Below, one piece after another: positions 56,328 to 64,000 of a DNA stretch of 64,000 nt (position 1 is the stretch's first letter; each line of letters opens with the position of its first letter). Made by a program: the position numbers and the translations under genes. The notes beneath the pieces were generated by a model, which searched no databases, was not told the DNA's origin, and was given only the letters and a program-made list of their open reading frames with translations. The stretch is from Solirubrobacter taibaiensis (GTDB lineage Bacteria; Actinomycetota; Thermoleophilia; Solirubrobacterales; Solirubrobacteraceae): NCBI GenBank assembly GCA_027587225.1, contig JAPDDQ010000031.1, forward strand, positions 33,492-97,491, read 5' to 3'.

Positions 56328-57443
56328 GTGAGCACGCTTGAAGCCACCGACCACCTGCACCTCGCCCGCGCGATCGACCTGGCCGAGGGTGGGCGCGGCG
56401 CGACGAGCCCGAATCCGCTCGTCGGCGCGGTGATCGTCCGCGACGGGGTGGTGCTGGGCGAGGGCTTCCACGCCGAGCTCGGCGGGCCGCACGCCGAACG
56501 CGCCGCGCTCGCGTCGGTCGAGGACGCCCGCGGCGCGACGATGTACGTGTCGCTGGAGCCGTGCGCGCACACCGGCCGCACGCCGCCGTGCACCGAGGCG
56601 ATCATCGAGGCCGGGATCTCCCGCGTCGTGATCGCCTCCGACGACCCGACCGAGAAGGCCGCCGGCCGGGGCCCGGGCATCCTGCGCGACGAGGGCATCG
56701 AGGTCGTCTTCGCCGACGGCGACGTCGCTTCCCGCGCGCGCCGCCTCAACCAGCCGTTCCGCAAGCACGCGCGCACCGGGCGGCCGTGGATCCTGTTCAA
56801 GTCCGCGATGACGCTGGACGGCAAGGTCGCGACGCGCACCGGGGACTCCAAGTGGATCTCGGGCGAGGACTCGCGCCGGCTCTCGCACCACTGGCGGGCG
56901 GAGGTGGACGCGGTCGTGGTCGGGATCGGGACGGCGCTGACCGACGACCCGCAGCTCACCTCCCGGATCGAGGGCGTCAAGCGCCAGCCGCGGCGGATCG
57001 TGTTCGACTCCGAGGCGCGCCTCCCGCTCGATTCCCAGCTCGTCAAGGGCGCCGCGGAGGTGCCGCTGACGGTGGTCGTCACGCGCGCCGCGCATCGCAC
57101 CGCCGTGGACGCGCTGGAAGTGGCGGGCGCCGACATCATCACCGCCACGGGCGCGAATGAGCCTGACCGGGTCCGCAACGCCCTCGTGCAGCTGGGCGCG
57201 CAAGGCATCACGGCGATCCTGCTCGAGGGCGGTCCCCATCTGGCCGGCGCGTTCCTGGACGCGGGCGAGGTCGATGAGATCCGCCTGTTCCTCGCGCCGG
57301 TCGTGCTCGGCGGGTCCTCCGCCCGCGACCCGCTGGAAGGCGAAGGCGCCGAGCGCATCGCCGCCGCCGTGCGAGCGCTGTCGCTGGACTGCGCGCGGGT
57401 GGCCGACGACGTCCTGATCACCGCGCGCATGCGGGAGTGGTAG
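56328..57443 (+). CDS. ribD: Bifunctional riboflavin biosynthesis deaminase/reductase
   Basis: A 371-residue enzyme that deaminates and then reduces the pyrimidine intermediate of riboflavin synthesis. The deaminase domain has the zinc ligands HAERAAL (near residues 49-55) and the Cys pair in EPCAHTGRTPPCTEA (near 77-91). The reductase domain starts at about 145 with KSAMTLDGKVATRTGDSKWISGEDSR and has ILLEGGPHLAGAFLDAG near the end. The GTG start at 56328 follows GGGGAG at about 5 bases. It is the first gene of the operon, with no FMN riboswitch or long leader before it. Confidence 0.94.
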   Translation: MSTLEATDHLHLARAIDLAEGGRGATSPNPLVGAVIVRDGVVLGEGFHAELGGPHAERAALASVEDARGATMYVSLEPCAHTGRTPPCTEAIIEAGISRVVIASDDPTEKAAGRGPGILRDEGIEVVFADGDVASRARRLNQPFRKHARTGRPWILFKSAMTLDGKVATRTGDSKWISGEDSRRLSHHWRAEVDAVVVGIGTALTDDPQLTSRIEGVKRQPRRIVFDSEARLPLDSQLVKGAAEVPLTVVVTRAAHRTAVDALEVAGADIITATGANEPDRVRNALVQLGAQGITAILLEGGPHLAGAFLDAGEVDEIRLFLAPVVLGGSSARDPLEGEGAERIAAAVRALSLDCARVADDVLITARMREW

Positions 57444-57445
57444 GC

Positions 57446-58027
57446 GTGTTCACCGGACTGGTGGCTGACCTCGGGACGGTCGCGGCGATCGACGCCGGCG
57501 TCGAGGGCGTGCGGCTTTCCGTGCGCACCACGCTCGCCCCGGAGATCTCTGAGGGCGACAGCGTCGCCGTCAACGGCGTCTGCCTGACCGCGACGAACAT
57601 CGCCGACGGCGCGTTCAGCGCCGACGTGATGAACGAGTCGCTGCGGCGCACGAGCCTCGGCGCCGTCGCGGAAGGCGGCACGGTCAACCTGGAGCTCCCG
57701 CTGCGGGCGGCCGACCGGCTCGGCGGCCACTTCGTGCAGGGGCACGTGGACGGCGTCGCGACGGTCCGTGACACGCGCGAGGACGGCTTCGCGCGGGTCG
57801 TCACCTTCTCTGCGCCCTCTGAACTGCTGCGCTACATCGTCGAAAAAGGCTCGATCGCGGTGGACGGCGTCTCGTTGACGGTGTCCGCGGTCGACGAGGA
57901 GTCGTTCGCGGTGTCTCTCATCCCGGAGACGCTGGAGCGGACGACGCTGGGTACGGCCGAACCCGGCCGGCCCGTCAATCTGGAGGTGGACGTGCTCGCC
58001 AAGTACGTGGAGAAGCTCGCTCGATGA
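57446..58027 (+). CDS. ribE: Riboflavin synthase alpha chain
   Basis: A 193-residue enzyme dismutating two 6,7-dimethyl-8-ribityllumazine molecules to riboflavin. It has two lumazine-binding repeats: FTGLVADLGTVAAIDAG with VNGVCLTATNI in the first, and LGGHFVQGHVDGVATV with VDGVSLTVSAVDEESFAVSLIPETL in the second. GTG 57446 gives the canonical FTGLV start and lies 3 bases after the ribD stop. The stop overlaps the ribBA ATG. Confidence 0.94.
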   Translation: MFTGLVADLGTVAAIDAGVEGVRLSVRTTLAPEISEGDSVAVNGVCLTATNIADGAFSADVMNESLRRTSLGAVAEGGTVNLELPLRAADRLGGHFVQGHVDGVATVRDTREDGFARVVTFSAPSELLRYIVEKGSIAVDGVSLTVSAVDEESFAVSLIPETLERTTLGTAEPGRPVNLEVDVLAKYVEKLAR

Positions 58028-59295
58028 GTAAGCCGTTCGCGACCGTCGAAGAGGCTCTGGAAGAGATCCGCGCCGGCAAGATGGTCGTCGTCTGCGACGA
58101 CGAGGACCGCGAGAACGAGGGCGACCTCACGATGGCGGCGCAGTTCGCGACGCCCGAGGCGATCAACTTCATGGCCAAGGAGGGACGCGGGCTCATCTGC
58201 CTCGCCTTGACTCCTGAGCGCTGCGACGAGCTGGGCCTGGACCTGATGGCGGCCAAGAACGAGTCGCCGTTCGAGACCGCGTTCACCGTGTCCGTGGAAG
58301 CGCGCGACGGGATCACCACCGGCATCAGCGCCGCCGACCGCGCGCGCACGATCCAGGTGGCGATCGATCCGCGAAGCGCGCCGCGGGACCTCGTCCAGCC
58401 GGGGCACGTGTTCCCGCTCAAGGCCAAGCCGGGCGGCGTCCTGGAGCGCACGGGGCAGACCGAGGCCGCCGTGGATCTCGCGCGGTTGGCCGGGCTCAAC
58501 CCGTCCGGCGTGATCTGCGAGGTCATGAACGACGACGGCACGATGGCCCGCGTCAGCGATCTCGCCGTCTACTGCGAGCGCCACAACCTGAAGATGATCA
58601 CGGTCGCCGATCTGATCGCCTACCGGCGCAAGCACGACCGGCTGGTCGAACGCGTCGTGGAGACGCGGCTGCCCACGGGCTTCGGCGAGTTCTCCGCCGT
58701 CGGGTATCGCGCCCTCATGGACGGCAAGCACCACGTGGCGCTGGTCAAGGGCGAAGTGGCGGGAGAGACCGACGTGCTCGTCCGCGTGCACTCCGAGTGC
58801 CTCACCGGCGACGTCTTCCACTCGCTGCGCTGCGACTGCGGCGAGCAGCTGGAGAGCGCGCTCGCGATGATCGAGCGCGAGGGGCGCGGCGTGCTGCTCT
58901 ACCTCGCCCAGGAAGGCCGCGGAATCGGCCTGCTGAACAAGCTCAAGGCCTACAACCTGCAGGATCGCGGGCTGGACACCGTGGACGCGAACCTGGAGCT
59001 GGGGCTGCCCGTCGACCTGCGCGACTACGGCATCGGCGCCCAGATCCTCGTCGACCTCGGACTCTCGTCAATTCGCATCTTGACGAACAATCCCAAGAAG
59101 ATCCGCGGCCTGGAGGGCTACGGGCTGTCCGTGACCGCCCAGGTGCCGATCGAGCACGCACCCAACCCGCACAACGAGGCCTACCTGCGCGCCAAGCGCG
59201 ACCGGATGGGGCACACGCTCCATCACCAGGGCCTCGCGCTGGACGAGCAGATGGTCCACGACGAGGCCATGCACGACAAGGAGCGCCAGGGGTGA
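58024..59295 (+). CDS. ribBA: Bifunctional DHBP synthase / GTP cyclohydrolase II
   Basis: A 423-residue fused enzyme supplying both riboflavin precursors. The N-terminal half is 3,4-dihydroxy-2-butanone 4-phosphate synthase with VCDDEDRENEGDLTMAAQ near residues 23-40 and the HVFPLKAKPGGVLERTGQTEA loop. The C-terminal GTP cyclohydrolase II has the zinc cysteines in HSECLTGDVFHSLRCDCGEQ near 257-276 and AQEGRGIGLLNKLKAYNLQD near 296-315. Fusion of the two is common in bacteria. It overlaps ribH by the GTGA arrangement. Confidence 0.95.
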   Translation: MSKPFATVEEALEEIRAGKMVVVCDDEDRENEGDLTMAAQFATPEAINFMAKEGRGLICLALTPERCDELGLDLMAAKNESPFETAFTVSVEARDGITTGISAADRARTIQVAIDPRSAPRDLVQPGHVFPLKAKPGGVLERTGQTEAAVDLARLAGLNPSGVICEVMNDDGTMARVSDLAVYCERHNLKMITVADLIAYRRKHDRLVERVVETRLPTGFGEFSAVGYRALMDGKHHVALVKGEVAGETDVLVRVHSECLTGDVFHSLRCDCGEQLESALAMIEREGRGVLLYLAQEGRGIGLLNKLKAYNLQDRGLDTVDANLELGLPVDLRDYGIGAQILVDLGLSSIRILTNNPKKIRGLEGYGLSVTAQVPIEHAPNPHNEAYLRAKRDRMGHTLHHQGLALDEQMVHDEAMHDKERQG

Positions 59296-59699
59296 AGTTC
59301 GCCATCGTCGTCGGCAAGTTCTACGAGGACCTGGCCGAGCGGCTCGTCGCCGGCGCCCAGGGCGTCTTCGGCGGCGACGCCGACGTCTACGAGGTCCCGG
59401 GCGCGTTCGAGCTGCCCCTCGCCGCCCAGTACCTGGCCGAGACCGGCCGCTACGCCGGCGTGGCCTGCCTCGGCGCGGTCATCCGCGGCGAGACCGACCA
59501 CTACGACTACGTCTGCGCCGAATCCGCCCGCGGGATCATGAAGGTGTCTTTGAAGACCGGCGTGCCGTGCGCGTTCGGGGTTTTGACGGTCGAGAACATG
59601 GACCAGGCCTTGGCCCGGACCGGCGGCGGCAAGCGCGACCAGGGCGCCCACGCCGCCGAGGCCGTGATGACGCTCGCGAAGCTCAAGACGTCGCTGTAG
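59292..59699 (+). CDS. ribH: 6,7-dimethyl-8-ribityllumazine synthase
   Basis: A 135-residue lumazine synthase, shorter than the usual 150-160, lacking part of the N-terminal strand. Motifs are present: VPGAFELPLAAQYLAE, the LGAVIRGETDHYDYVCAES active-site region with the catalytic His, and FGVLTVENMDQALARTGGG. It forms capsids or pentamers and may channel product to riboflavin synthase. GTG 59292 overlaps ribBA's stop. Confidence 0.93.
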   Translation: MKFAIVVGKFYEDLAERLVAGAQGVFGGDADVYEVPGAFELPLAAQYLAETGRYAGVACLGAVIRGETDHYDYVCAESARGIMKVSLKTGVPCAFGVLTVENMDQALARTGGGKRDQGAHAAEAVMTLAKLKTSL

Positions 59700-59830
59700 G
59701 CGCGGCGAGGCGCCCGGGCGCGGCCGAGCTCGCTCGAACACCCGCGCGGCGGGTCATTGGTCAGTTGACGTCGCTATGCGATACCAATCGACCACTCGCT
59801 GCGCTCGCGAGCGGTAACGCGCCACCCAGG

Positions 59831-59883
59831 CACGCGAGCGTTCACCAACTTGCCTGCGCGGCAAGTTCGTGAACGCTCGCGTG
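59831..59883. repeat. Long imperfect inverted repeat (24-bp arms)
   Basis: Arms 59831-59854 and 59860-59883 pair at 23 of 24 positions; the only mismatch is C59846 against C59868. The loop is TGCGC (59855-59859). This is much longer than the other terminators in the window (9-12 bp) and has no U-tract. It could be a terminator, a REP-like element or the core of a structured RNA. Confidence 0.8.
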
Positions 59884-59911
59884 GCGTCGACCGTCCCTCG
59901 GCGTGGCAAGA

Positions 59912-59933
59912 CGTGAACGCCGAGGCGTTCACG
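59912..59933. repeat. Second hairpin sharing the GTGAACGC core
   Basis: CGTGAACGC (59912-59920) and GCGTTCACG (59925-59933) pair perfectly over 9 bp with a CGAG loop. GTGAACGC also occurs in the right arm of the larger hairpin (59869-59876), suggesting a repeated element. Confidence 0.7.
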
Positions 59934-60117
59934 CAGTGCGGGGCACCCGCCTCACCCGCCCAAAGCACACCCGCGCCCGACGGGTCAAGACACCCGTGAC
60001 CACCGCCCAAGCCACCCCGCCACTGCGGGCACGGGTTTCTTGACGCGGCGCCCGCGGGTGTGCTCGCCGTTCACGCGGCACGTCCGATCGTCCTGTCGCC
60101 CTCGTAGGCTCGGGGCC

Positions 60118-60669
60118 ATGCTCGGGCGTCGTTCGCTCCTGCTCGCCTCGGGGGCGGGCGCGCTGCTGGCCGCGTGCGGCGGTGACTCCGCGTCCTCGCC
60201 GGCCCGGCCGGGCGTCACCCGCGCGGACATCGCACTGCTGAACGAGCTGCTCGCCTTCGAGCACCTCGAGGCGGCGTTCTATCGCGCCGCCGCCGAACAG
60301 GACGAGCGCTTCGCGGACCTCGCCGCGCAGGAGGCGGCGCACGTCGCGGCGCTGACCCGTGCGGTAAGGGGCGCGGGCGGCCGCCCCGTTGGCGCGCCCG
60401 CCACGGCGCCGCGCCTCCCCGTTCGCGACGACATCCCTGCGCTGGCCCTGCGGGTCGAGGAGCGCCGCGCCGCCGCCTCCCTCGCCGTGGTGTCGAAGCT
60501 GGACAACGCGGGCCTGCTCGCCGCCGCCCTGTCGATGCACGCGGTCGAGGCCCGGCACGTGATCGCGCTGCGCGACCTCGCCGGCGTCGCCCTCGCACCC
60601 ACCGAGCCCTTCGGCGCCCCGCTCGCCGCCGCAGCCGCCCTCGCCGAGGTCCGCGCATGGCTCGCCTGA
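60118..60669 (+). CDS. Ferritin-like domain lipoprotein
   Basis: A 183-residue exported protein with an Arg-containing signal and lipobox: RRSLLLASGAGALLAACGG, Cys near residue 20. The mature part is a four-helix ferritin-like bundle with ELLAFEHLEAAFYRAA (Glu-x-x-x-Glu), QEAAHVAAL (Glu-x-x-His) and SMHAVEARHVIAL (Glu-x-x-His). Some metal-site residues are thus present, but whether it binds a di-iron centre is unclear. The ATG has TAGGCT 7 bases upstream and no Shine-Dalgarno. It overlaps the next ferritin-like gene by 13 bases. Confidence 0.8.
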   Translation: MLGRRSLLLASGAGALLAACGGDSASSPARPGVTRADIALLNELLAFEHLEAAFYRAAAEQDERFADLAAQEAAHVAALTRAVRGAGGRPVGAPATAPRLPVRDDIPALALRVEERRAAASLAVVSKLDNAGLLAAALSMHAVEARHVIALRDLAGVALAPTEPFGAPLAAAAALAEVRAWLA

Positions 60670-61190
60670 CCCGCAGGACCTTCCTGGCGACCGTGACGGC
60701 GCCACTCCTCATCCCGGGGACGGCCCGGGCGGACGAGGACGACCAGGCCGTCCTGAACTTCGCGCTGCTGCTGGAGGACCTGCAGGTGACGCTCTATCGC
60801 GAGGCGTTGGAGCTGGACCTCGGGTTCGATCTCGCCGGGCTCCTGCGGACGTTCGCCGACCACGAGAACGAGCACGTCGAGCGGCTGCGCGCGCTCGGGG
60901 GCGGGTCGGCGGAACCCCTGCGGTTCGCCTACGGGCTCGAGACCCGCGACGAGGTGCTGCAACTCGCGCCGACGGTCGAGGACACCGTGGTGGGGGCGTA
61001 CATCGGGGCCATCCCGGCGGCGACCACGCCGAAGGTCCGATCACTGCTGGCGGGGATCGTGCACACCGAGGCCCAGCAGGCGTCGACGCTGCGGATGCTC
61101 GCGTCCGAGGCCGCGGCGCCGGCGGCGTTCGACGAAGTGCTCAGCCGGACGGTGCTGCTCGACCGCGTTCGACCCTTCATCGCCACGTGA
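60657..61190 (+). CDS. Tat-exported ferritin-like protein
   Basis: A 177-residue protein starting MARLTRRTFLATVTAPLLIP, a twin-arginine signal (TRRTFLA). The bundle has LLLEDLQVTLYREAL, FADHENEHVERLRALGG (Glu-x-x-His) and GIVHTEAQQASTLRML, matching Ferritin_2-type proteins. It is the companion of the lipoprotein just upstream (13-base overlap), and its stop overlaps the next gene, so the three are co-translated. Export of a folded, metal-loaded protein by Tat would fit. Confidence 0.8.
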   Translation: MARLTRRTFLATVTAPLLIPGTARADEDDQAVLNFALLLEDLQVTLYREALELDLGFDLAGLLRTFADHENEHVERLRALGGGSAEPLRFAYGLETRDEVLQLAPTVEDTVVGAYIGAIPAATTPKVRSLLAGIVHTEAQQASTLRMLASEAAAPAAFDEVLSRTVLLDRVRPFIAT

Positions 61191-63355
61191 CCGCTTCCAA
61201 CCGCGGCGTGGTGGCCCTGTTCTCGGCCACGATGCTCACGAGCGCGATCCTGCTGTTCTCGGTGCAGCCGATGGTGGCGCGGTTCGTGCTGCCGACGTTC
61301 GGGAGCGCGCCCCAGGTGTGGGCGGTCGCGCTCGTGTTCTTCCAGGCCGTGCTGCTGCTCGGCTACCTGTACGCGCACCTGTCGTCGAGTCGGCTCGGCA
61401 TCCGAAAGGCGCTCACCCTCCACGGGGTCCTGCTCGTCGCGCCCGTCCTCACGCTCCCGCTCGGTGTTCCCGCCGCGAGCGCCGACACGGCGGCCGGCAA
61501 CCCGGCACTCGTCCTGCTCGCCCTGCTCACGGTGTCGGTCGGGCTGCCGTTTTTCGTCGTCTCCTCGACGGCGCCGCTGCTGCAGCGCTGGCTCGTGCAC
61601 ACCGACCACCCGGCCGGCAAGGACCCGTACTTCCTGTACCGGGCGAGCAACTTCGGCAGCGTGCTCGGGCTCGTCTCCTATCCGCTGCTGTTCGAGCCGC
61701 GGCTCACGCTCGACGACCAGGGCCGGCTGTGGACCTGGGGCTACGCGGCACTCGTCGTCCTGCTGGCGGGCTGCATCACGTACGTGTGGCGCTCGAGCCG
61801 CAAGGTCGCCGCGCAGCCGGTCGCCACCGGGCCGGACGAGGAGCTGACGGTCCGGCGCCGGCTGACGTGGCTCGTGCTCGCCGCGGTGCCCTCCGGCCTG
61901 ATCGTGGCCGCGACCACGACGCTGACCACCGACGTCGCGCCGATCCCGCTGCTGTGGGTGCTGCCACTCGGGCTGTACCTGATCACGTTCATGATCGCGT
62001 TCTCCAGCGGCGGTGGGTCACGACGGGTCTACGAGCTGTCGGTGTGGCTGATGCCGGCGGCCATCCTCGCCGTGATCGTCGTGACCGTGGCGGAGATCCG
62101 CACCCCGCTGTGGCTCATCATCGCCGTGCACCTGCTCGCGGTGTTCGTCGTGGCGATGGTCTGCCACGGCCGGCTCGCGCAGGACCGCCCGGCGCCGCAG
62201 CGCCTGACGACCTTCTACCTCGTGGAGTCGGCCGGCGGCGTGCTCGGCGGCGCGTTCGCGGCGCTGGTCGCCCCGGTCGTGTTCAACGCGCTGTGGGAGT
62301 ACCCGCTGGCGCTGCTGCTGGCCGCGCTGCTGTGGCCCGGCGTGCGCCGCGACACCCCGCCACGCGCCGTCGGCGACCTCGCGTGGCCGGTTGCGATCGC
62401 GATTGCGGTGTACCTCGCGCTCACGGAGCTCGACGAGGAGAACCTCGTGCTGATCCTCGCCGCAGCGGCCTGCACGCTGCTCGCGCTGCGCCGGCCGCGG
62501 CGGCTCGCCGTCGGCCTCCTCGCGCTGCTGATCGCCGGCACACTCGGCGTGGCCGCCATCGGCACGCCGGTGATCGACCGCGAACGCAACTTCTTCGGCG
62601 TGCGCACCGTCGAGCAGGGCGGCGGGGTGCGCTCGCTCGTGCACGGGACGACGCTGCACGGCAACCAGCTGCTGCGCCCCGGCCTGCCGCAGCCGACGAC
62701 CTACTACCACCCGGCCAGCCCGATCGGCCAGCTCGTCACGGGCGGCCCGCGCGGGCTCACGCGCCGGACGGCGGTGATCGGGCTCGGCACCGGCACGATG
62801 GCCGCCTACAGCCAGCCCGGGGACCGCTGGACGTTCTACGAGATCGACCCGGAGATCATCCGCGTCGCGCTCAACCCGCGCTACTTCACGTACCTCCGGG
62901 ACGCCCCGGGGGAGACCGAGACCGTGCTCGGCGACGCGCGCCTGTCGCTCCAGGAAGCGGACGACCGCACGTTCTCGCTGATCGTCGCCGACGCGTTCAG
63001 CTCCGACGCGATCCCGACGCACCTGATCACCCGCGAGGCGATCGCGCTCTACTTCCGCAAGCTGCTCCCCGACGGCGTGCTCGCGTTCCACGTCTCCAAC
63101 CGGTACGTGGACCTGCAGACGGTGCTCGGCAACCTGGCCCGCGACGCCGGCCTCACGTGCTTCGCCGGCAACCTGGACGCCCCGCTGGCCGACGGGATCG
63201 AGGAGGCCAACGCCTCGGCGTGGGTCGCCCTGGCACGGACGCGGGAGGACCTCGGCGAGGTCGGCACGCGCGGGCTGTGGCGCACCTGCCCGATCGGGCC
63301 GCGCTCGCACACCTGGACCGACGACTACTCGAACATTCTCAGCGTGCTGCGCTGA
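61187..63355 (+). CDS. Membrane-fused spermidine-synthase-like protein
   Basis: A 722-residue protein with about twelve to fourteen hydrophobic segments (residues 8-465) fused to a soluble C-terminal spermidine-synthase-like methyltransferase fold (about 520-715): TAVIGLGTGTMAAYSQPGDRWTFYEIDPEIIRVALNPRYF, VLGDARLSLQE and LIVADAFSSDAIPTHLITREA. The membrane part begins FSATMLTSAILLFSVQPMVARFVLP, typical of this fused group. Whether it makes polyamines is doubtful; members may aminopropylate or bind decarboxylated SAM, or do something else. GTG 61187 overlaps the ferritin-like gene. Confidence 0.85.
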   Translation: MTASNRGVVALFSATMLTSAILLFSVQPMVARFVLPTFGSAPQVWAVALVFFQAVLLLGYLYAHLSSSRLGIRKALTLHGVLLVAPVLTLPLGVPAASADTAAGNPALVLLALLTVSVGLPFFVVSSTAPLLQRWLVHTDHPAGKDPYFLYRASNFGSVLGLVSYPLLFEPRLTLDDQGRLWTWGYAALVVLLAGCITYVWRSSRKVAAQPVATGPDEELTVRRRLTWLVLAAVPSGLIVAATTTLTTDVAPIPLLWVLPLGLYLITFMIAFSSGGGSRRVYELSVWLMPAAILAVIVVTVAEIRTPLWLIIAVHLLAVFVVAMVCHGRLAQDRPAPQRLTTFYLVESAGGVLGGAFAALVAPVVFNALWEYPLALLLAALLWPGVRRDTPPRAVGDLAWPVAIAIAVYLALTELDEENLVLILAAAACTLLALRRPRRLAVGLLALLIAGTLGVAAIGTPVIDRERNFFGVRTVEQGGGVRSLVHGTTLHGNQLLRPGLPQPTTYYHPASPIGQLVTGGPRGLTRRTAVIGLGTGTMAAYSQPGDRWTFYEIDPEIIRVALNPRYFTYLRDAPGETETVLGDARLSLQEADDRTFSLIVADAFSSDAIPTHLITREAIALYFRKLLPDGVLAFHVSNRYVDLQTVLGNLARDAGLTCFAGNLDAPLADGIEEANASAWVALARTREDLGEVGTRGLWRTCPIGPRSHTWTDDYSNILSVLR

Positions 63356-63356
63356 G

Positions 63357-64000
63357 CTACTTGCCGCGCGCGGCCTTCTTGGCGTCGCGCAGCGCGCGCC
63401 GGACCTCGCCGCTGTCGTTGTCGCCGAACTCGTCGAGGCGGCGCTGCAGCGGCGCGATCGCCGCTTCCGGCTGGCCGAGCCCGATCAAGGCGACGCCCTC
63501 CTCGAAGAGCGCGTAGCCGCACGGGCTGAGCTCCTTCGAGCCGGCGCACAGCTGCTGCGCCTCGCGCGCCTTGGTGAGCGCGGTCTGGAAGTCCCCGCCC
63601 TGGCGCGCGTTGTAGCCCTCGAGCTGCGCCGCCTGCGCGGCCTTCAGATCGGGCTCACCGGACGGCGCCTCAGGGGTCTCCTCGGGCGTCGGCTCGGGGG
63701 TGGGCGTGTCCGCAGGGGTGGCTTCCGGCGTGGCGGTCTGTTCCGGGGTCGGCTCGGGGGTCGCGGTGTCCTCGGGCGTCGGCTCCGGCGTGGACTCGCG
63801 CGTCGGCTCGGCCGTGGGCTGCTCGGCCCGCTGGGTCGGCTCCTCGTCACCGCGGTTGGCGAGTGCGTACACGCCGCCGCCCGCGAGCAGGATGAGCGCC
63901 ACGAGCCCCGCGATCAGCGGCCCGGCGCCGCTGCGGCGCTCCTCGGGCTCCGGCGCGCGGTCCGGCGTGGTCGGTCCGCGGCCGCCGCGGCCACCGGCCG
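63357..64000 (-). CDS. Membrane protein with Pro/Thr/Glu-rich linker (partial); possible Ser/Thr kinase tail
   Basis: The last 214 codons of a gene that continues beyond the window. Reading in: a Gly/Pro/Arg/Glu-rich juxtamembrane stretch (GGRGGRGPTTPDRAPEPEERR), one TM helix (LIAGLVALILLAGGGVYALA), a repetitive linker of PTPE/TPEP units (such as TPEPTPEQTATPEATPADTP), then a helical TPR-like domain (DLKAAQAAQLEGYNARQGGDFQTALTKAREAQQLC). The layout resembles the C-terminal half of an actinobacterial Ser/Thr protein kinase, but no kinase motif is in view. It converges on the previous gene with one base between the two stop codons. Confidence 0.7.
   Translation of the reverse strand, partial: AGGRGGRGPTTPDRAPEPEERRSGAGPLIAGLVALILLAGGGVYALANRGDEEPTQRAEQPTAEPTRESTPEPTPEDTATPEPTPEQTATPEATPADTPTPEPTPEETPEAPSGEPDLKAAQAAQLEGYNARQGGDFQTALTKAREAQQLCAGSKELSPCGYALFEEGVALIGLGQPEAAIAPLQRRLDEFGDNDSGEVRRALRDAKKAARGK

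Larger units (their letters stand above)
59700..60117. other. 418-base palindrome-rich intergenic region
   Basis: The largest gene-free gap in the window. I see no convincing coding frame or tRNA. It contains a 12-base palindrome CGCTCGCGAGCG (59802-59813), a 24-bp-arm hairpin (59831-59883), a 9-bp hairpin (59912-59933), a smaller one (59980-59997) and ATTGGT / ACCAAT words about 20 bases apart near 59755-59787. It must hold the ribH terminator and the promoter of the ferritin-like gene (TAGGCT at 60105-60110). Confidence 0.6.

Noticed and set aside
59700..60117. tRNA or CRISPR array in the palindrome-rich gap
   Set aside because: No tRNA T-loop or acceptor pairing and no regular repeat-spacer spacing; the hairpins differ in length and sequence.
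61187..63355. Calling the gene speE (spermidine synthase)
   Set aside because: The soluble domain resembles spermidine synthase but the large membrane part and unproven substrate residues make the biosynthetic name unsafe.

Overview
The window is very GC-rich (around 70 percent), densely packed and typical of a high-GC actinobacterium. GTG/TTG starts, ATGA/GTGA stop-start overlaps, an F420-type LLM oxidoreductase, a MocR regulator and many Solirubrobacter-like secreted proteins point to the Thermoleophilia (Solirubrobacterales). That placement is inferred from gene content, not from a marker-gene comparison. I saw no tRNA, rRNA, CRISPR array, insertion sequence or prophage, so this reads as ordinary chromosome.

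Left part (1-17154): a divergent DrrA-like ABC ATPase / TetR pair shares three tandem operator palindromes. It is followed by hisC and the aromatic block aroF-tyrA-aroA, whose leader encodes a 24-residue peptide rich in Tyr, Trp and Phe codons and can fold onto the aroF ribosome-binding site. Next come an orphan AbiEi-DUF559 protein, a phytase-like esterase, a secreted subtilase with a P-domain, and on the minus strand a MocR / KTSC / class V aminotransferase set divergent from a PNPOx-like protein. The housekeeping run cmk-der-metK closes this part.

Middle (17222-35651): an SSS symporter with a small membrane partner converges on an overlapping minus-strand chain lysE-DNA methyltransferase-galK, which suggests galactose uptake and phosphorylation. 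A fused alpha/beta-hydrolase-glycosyltransferase is coupled to an Rv2258c-like methyltransferase, followed by a giant LuxR (LAL) regulator. Then comes the priA-def-fmt run, in which fmt carries a long C-terminal HEAT-repeat extension, a calcium-binding Pro-rich surface protein, and rsmB, a zinc-ribbon protein and rpe.

Right part (35705-64000): a receiver-only protein, a histidine kinase and a NarL-type regulator are translationally coupled and precede a MacB-like ABC exporter. They are followed by a membrane glycosyltransferase, an LLM oxidoreductase and a large secreted M14 carboxypeptidase. An ECF sigma factor with a one-TM partner faces two small secreted proteins. A glycan locus (flippase, methyltransferase, GT2, two GT-C proteins, YdcF) leads into the riboflavin operon ribD-ribE-ribBA-ribH, which has no FMN riboswitch. 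A 418-base palindrome-rich gap precedes two exported ferritin-like proteins and a membrane spermidine-synthase-like protein. The window ends inside a membrane protein, possibly the tail of a Ser/Thr kinase.

Several starts have a TANNNT hexamer about 6-11 bases upstream and no Shine-Dalgarno sequence, so leaderless transcription is probably common here.
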